From assembly GCA_016795285.1 (NCBI GenBank), contig JAEUIC010000026.1, positions 1 through 64,000 of the forward strand: a DNA stretch of 64,000 bases, written 5' to 3'. The number at the start of each line of letters is the position of its first letter. Within the stretch, counting starts at the first letter, position 1. The DNA comes from Planctomycetota bacterium (lineage in GTDB: Bacteria; Planctomycetota; B15-G4; SIAN01). The notes below the pieces were generated by a model. It had not been told where the DNA came from, did no database searches, and worked only from the letters and a program-made list of their open reading frames with translations. The translations under genes were made by a program, and so were the position numbers. Positions 60,691 through 64,000 of this stretch are shown here, piece after piece.

Positions 60691-63303
60691 ATGCAGCTCG
60701 CGGACGTCGCCCTGCTCCTCGCGTTGTCGCCGCCCGATGACGCGGCGCTGCAGGCGTTCCGCGCGGTCGTGGCGCCGACGCTCGCGAACGAGTGCGTGCG
60801 TTGCCACGGCGAGACGCGGCCGCGCGCGCAGCTGCGCGTCGATTCGCGGGCGGCGCTGCTCGAAGGCGGCAAGCGCGGTGCGGCGCTCGTCCCGGGCGAC
60901 GCCGCGAGCAGCCGCCTCGTCGCGGCGCTGCGCCACGCCGACGACGACTTGAAGATGCCGCCGAAGCGCGCGCTGCCGGCGGAGGTGGTCGCCGCCTTCG
61001 AGGCGTGGATCGCGGGCGGCGCGCCGTGGCCCGCGGGATTCGTGCTGGAGGAGGCCGACTCGCCGACGCGCGCCGCGCCGCTCGCCGACAGCTGGGCGTT
61101 CGATCCGCCGCGCCGCCACGAACCGCCCGCCGTCGCGACCGCGGGCTTCGTCCGCGATCCGCTCGACGCCTTCGTGGCGGCGAAGCTCGAAGCGGCCGGC
61201 CTCGCGCCATCACCCGAGGCCGATCGTCGCACGCTGCTGCGCCGCGCGACGCTGCTGCTGCACGGCCTCGCGCCGACCCCCGAAGCGATCGCCGCCTTCG
61301 TCGCCGACCCGCGCCCCGATGCGTGGCCGCGCCAGGTCGACGCGCTGCTCGCCTCGCCGCGCTTCGGCGAGCGGCTGGCCATCGACTGGCTCGACGTGGT
61401 GCGCTTCGCCGAGACGAACGGCTTCGAGATGAACCAGCCGCGCTCGGCGGCGTGGCCCTATCGCGACTGGGTCATCGCCGCGTTCAACGACGACCTGCCG
61501 TGGCGCGACTTCGTGCGCGCGCAGCTCGCCGGCGACCAGCTCGGCATCGACGCCGCCACCGGCTTCCTCGTGGCCGGCGCGTGGGACGAGGTGAAGAGCC
61601 CCGACCCGGAACTCACCGCGGTGCAGCGCGACGACGAGCTGCACGGCATGGTGGCGACGGCGGGCGCTGCGTTCCTCGGTTTGACGGTCGGCTGCGCCAA
61701 GTGCCACGACCACAAGTTCGATCCGCTCACGCAGCGCGACTACTTCGGCCTGCGCGCCTGCTTCGAGGGGGTGCAGTTCGGCACGCGGCCGTGGCGCGAC
61801 GCCGCGCTGGCGAGCGAGCTGCCCGGTCGTCAACCCCTCGACGCACGGCGCAACGAGGAGCGCTTCGCACCGCTGCTGGCCGAGCGGGTCCGCTTCGTCG
61901 TGAACGCCACCAACGGCGGCGAGCCGTGCCTCGACGAGCTCGAGCTCTGGTCGGTCGGCGGCGCGGCGACCGATGCGGGCACCACGCGCGCCAACGTCGC
62001 GCTGGCGAGCCGCGGCGCGCGCGTCCGCTCTTCCGGCGACTACGCCGGCAACCCGCGCCACGCGCTCGCTCACCTGAACGACGGCCGTTACGGGAACGAC
62101 CGCAGCTGGATCGCCGCCGCCGGCAGCGGCTTCGTCGAGGTCGAGCTCGCCGCGCCGACCTGGGTCGACACGCTCGTCTGGGGGCGCGATCGCGAGGGCG
62201 TCTTCGCCGATCGGCTCGCCACCGACTACCAGGTCGAGTTGCTGGTCGCCGGCGTCGGCTGGCGCGTGGTCGCCACCTCGCGCGATCGCCAGCCGCCGCG
62301 GCCGCTGCCGCCGCTCTACGCCGGCCGCTTCGACCCGGAGCCGGCGCCCACGCGCCGCCTCGACCGCGGCAATCCGGTCGAGCCGCGCGAGGAAGTGTCG
62401 CCCGGCCCGATCGCGGCGCTGGCCGTGCCCTTCCCGGAGTTCGACGCCGACGACGAGCCGGCGCGCCGCCTCGCGCTCGCCGACTGGATCGCCGCGCCGC
62501 ACCACCCGCTCACCGCGCGCGTCGCGGTCAATCGCCTCTGGCAGTTCGCCTTCGGCCGCGGCCTCGTCGACACGCCGAGCGACTTCGGCGCGATGGGCGG
62601 CAAGCCGACCCATCCCGAGCTGCTCGACACGCTGGCGCTCGACTTCGCGGAGAGCGGCGGGCGCGTGAAACCGCTCGTGCGCCGCCTGCTGCTGTCGGCC
62701 ACCTGGTGCCAATCGAGCGCGCCGCGCGACGAGGCGCTCGCCGTCGACGCCGACACGCGGCTCCTCTGGCGCTGCCTGCCGCGCCGCGCGCCGGCCGAAG
62801 CGCTGCGCGATTCGATGGTGGCCGCGGCCGGCCTCCTCGACCTGCGCATGGGCGGCCCCGGCTTCTCCCACTTCCGCCCGAACGACAACTACGTGCGCCT
62901 CTACGAGCCGAAGGAGCAGTTCGGCGCCGACGACTTCCGCCGCGCCGTCTACGCGACGCGCGTGCGCATGCACCCCGATCCGACCTTCGGCCTCTTCGAC
63001 GCGCCCGACGGCGGCCAGCCCTGCCCGCGCCGCGCCCACTCGACGACGCCGCTGCAAGCGCTGGCGCTGGCGCATGCGCCGCTCCTGGTCGAGCTCGCCG
63101 CCCGTTTCGCCGCGCGCGTCGAGCGCGAGACGGGGCCCGACGCGCCGCTCGATCGGCAAATCGACCGCGCCTTCGCGCTCGCCTTCCAGCGCGCGCCCGA
63201 CGCCGTGGAACGCGCCGCGGTCGCTGCCGTCGTGCGCGACCATGGCCTCGCCGCCGGCTGCCACGCGCTGCTCGCCTCGAGCGAGTTCGGAGCGATCGAA
63301 TGA
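60691..63303 (+). CDS. PSCyt1-DUF1549-DUF1553 cytochrome protein with inserted discoidin-like domain
   Basis: 870 residues. Short hydrophobic N-terminus, then a planctomycete cytochrome C domain with CVRCHG near residue 35, ending LKMPPKRALPAEVVAAFEAWI. DUF1549 follows with FGERLAIDWLDVVRFAETNG and heme motif CAKCHDHKFDPLTQRDYF near 335. A galactose-binding/discoidin-like insert lies at about 405-530 (HALAHLNDGRYGNDRSWIAA), then DUF1553 from about 590 on (ARVAVNRLWQFAFGRGLVDTP). Compared with the other copy at 22500 it has the extra cytochrome and sugar-binding parts. Probably periplasmic, in polymer breakdown. It overlaps the next ATG by four bases. Confidence 0.9.
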   Translation: MQLADVALLLALSPPDDAALQAFRAVVAPTLANECVRCHGETRPRAQLRVDSRAALLEGGKRGAALVPGDAASSRLVAALRHADDDLKMPPKRALPAEVVAAFEAWIAGGAPWPAGFVLEEADSPTRAAPLADSWAFDPPRRHEPPAVATAGFVRDPLDAFVAAKLEAAGLAPSPEADRRTLLRRATLLLHGLAPTPEAIAAFVADPRPDAWPRQVDALLASPRFGERLAIDWLDVVRFAETNGFEMNQPRSAAWPYRDWVIAAFNDDLPWRDFVRAQLAGDQLGIDAATGFLVAGAWDEVKSPDPELTAVQRDDELHGMVATAGAAFLGLTVGCAKCHDHKFDPLTQRDYFGLRACFEGVQFGTRPWRDAALASELPGRQPLDARRNEERFAPLLAERVRFVVNATNGGEPCLDELELWSVGGAATDAGTTRANVALASRGARVRSSGDYAGNPRHALAHLNDGRYGNDRSWIAAAGSGFVEVELAAPTWVDTLVWGRDREGVFADRLATDYQVELLVAGVGWRVVATSRDRQPPRPLPPLYAGRFDPEPAPTRRLDRGNPVEPREEVSPGPIAALAVPFPEFDADDEPARRLALADWIAAPHHPLTARVAVNRLWQFAFGRGLVDTPSDFGAMGGKPTHPELLDTLALDFAESGGRVKPLVRRLLLSATWCQSSAPRDEALAVDADTRLLWRCLPRRAPAEALRDSMVAAAGLLDLRMGGPGFSHFRPNDNYVRLYEPKEQFGADDFRRAVYATRVRMHPDPTFGLFDAPDGGQPCPRRAHSTTPLQALALAHAPLLVELAARFAARVERETGPDAPLDRQIDRAFALAFQRAPDAVERAAVAAVVRDHGLAAGCHALLASSEFGAIE

Positions 63304-64000
63304 ACGGCGGCCGGCGCGACTTCCTCGCGCAACTCGGCGGCGGCCTCGTGGGCGGCCTCGCGGGCGGGCTGCTCCCGTTCCGCAACTTGGCACTCGCCGC
63401 GCTGCTCGACGAGACGACGCGGCCGCGCATCGATCCAGCGGCGCCGCTCGCCGCGCGACCGCCCCACTTCCGGCCGCGCGCGAAGCGGGTGCTCTACCTC
63501 TTCTGCTCGGGCGCGCTCTCGCAGGTCGACAGCTTCGACTGGAAACCGGAGCTCGAGAGGCGCGACGGCACGCCGCTGCCGGGCGGCGACGGGCTCGTCA
63601 CCTTCCAGGGCGAGCAAGGAAACCTCGCGAAGAGCCCGTGGAAGTTCCGGCCGCGCGGCGCATGCGGCAAGTGGACCTCCGACCTGCTGCCGCGCTTGGG
63701 CGAGCGCGTCGATCGCATGTGCTTCCTGCACGGCATGACCGCGAAGAGCAACACGCACGGGCCGGGCGAGAACCAGATGAGCACCGGCTTCACGCTCGAG
63801 GGGTTCCCCGGCATCGGCAGCTGGGTGAGCTACGCGCTCGGCAGCGAGTGCGCCGACCTGCCCGCCTTCGTCGCGCTGCCCGATCCACGCGGGCTGCCGC
63901 AATCGATGGGCAACCATTGGGGCAGCGCCTTCCTGCCGGCCGTCTTCCAGGGCACCGCGTTCTCCGCGAACCGCCCGATCGCCCACCTCGATCCGCAGCG
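63300..64000 (+). CDS. DUF1501 protein with Tat signal (partial)
   Basis: About 233 residues visible, cut by the right edge with no stop. It starts with the Tat motif GRRDFLAQLGGGLVGGLAGG. The body matches DUF1501: KRVLYLFCSGALSQVDSFDW, FLHGMTAKSNTHGPGENQMS, GFPGIGSWVSYALGSE. The ATG overlaps the stop of the DUF1549/DUF1553 gene (ATGA), so both are translated from one message. It resembles the long DUF1501 branch (with HGPGENQM) more than the copy at 24517. Confidence 0.88.
   Translation, partial: MNGGRRDFLAQLGGGLVGGLAGGLLPFRNLALAALLDETTRPRIDPAAPLAARPPHFRPRAKRVLYLFCSGALSQVDSFDWKPELERRDGTPLPGGDGLVTFQGEQGNLAKSPWKFRPRGACGKWTSDLLPRLGERVDRMCFLHGMTAKSNTHGPGENQMSTGFTLEGFPGIGSWVSYALGSECADLPAFVALPDPRGLPQSMGNHWGSAFLPAVFQGTAFSANRPIAHLDPQ

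Overview
The window is very GC-rich (about 70% or more by eye) and almost fully coding. Its gene content points to a high-GC member of the Planctomycetota. The markers are two DUF1549/DUF1553-type cytochromes each followed by a DUF1501 Tat protein, two giant PVC-type dehydrogenase/cytochrome fusions, a ThuA-like protein, DUF2911, many secreted proteins built of Ig-like, LamG or PA14 modules, and a sigma/anti-sigma cassette driving a secreted protein. I recognised no tRNA, rRNA, CRISPR array, insertion sequence or prophage. The genes look resident, apart from one patch of lower GC at about 16210-16990.

Layout. 1-8724: a dehydrogenase-cupredoxin-cytochrome fusion cut by the left edge (minus), a divergent ThuA-like gene and nnrE, then an arylsulfotransferase-like propeller protein (minus). 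8725-12612: a repeat-bearing spacer, then three pilin-like genes (PilV-, PilW- and PilX-like), the last with a heme c motif. 12801-14465: DEAD-box RNA helicase (minus). 14673-20532: a promoter and a tightly coupled four-gene cassette (sigma-like protein, zinc anti-sigma/TPR protein, small membrane protein, 1133-residue Ig-like-repeat protein). 20533-20928: a structured non-coding gap. 20929-31123: sulfatase-like hydrolase (minus), DUF1549 and DUF1501 genes (plus), SGNH-like membrane protein (minus), nine-heme cytochrome (plus), alpha/beta hydrolase (minus). 31191-31940: a self-contained DUF2911 unit with promoter and terminator. 31984-35533: shikimate-pathway genes, an aroA-aroK fusion and aroC, with a membrane-protein gene between them on the other strand. 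35530-39309: double nitroreductase, GNAT acetyltransferase, a HARP-like small protein, class C beta-lactamase-like hydrolase. 39377-47329: a 2108-residue alpha-2-macroglobulin (minus) and a divergent thioredoxin-domain protein. 47362-52792: histidine kinase (minus) divergent from a P-type cation ATPase, a CBS protein and pirin. 52839-58928: cytochrome/LamG/propeller protein (minus) divergent from a metallophosphoesterase-LamG protein. 58977-60584: permease and partner CxxC thioredoxin-fold protein (minus). 60691-64000: a second DUF1549/DUF1553 plus DUF1501 pair, cut by the right edge.

How the parts fit. Much of the window serves the cell envelope: periplasmic electron transfer (heme and copper modules), breakdown of sulfated or carbonyl-rich organic matter, surface appendages, and protease defence. 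The housekeeping part is shikimate/chorismate synthesis, NAD(P)HX repair, RNA helicase and ion transport. Four intergenic regions carry a TTGAC(C/G) box followed after 17 nt by an A-containing hexamer, which may be the local housekeeping promoter. Tail-to-tail genes either overlap at their stops or are separated by short GC-rich hairpins. The best candidates for something not yet described are the sigma/anti-sigma/Ig-like cassette at 14769-20532 and the heme-motif PilX-like protein at 10474-12612.
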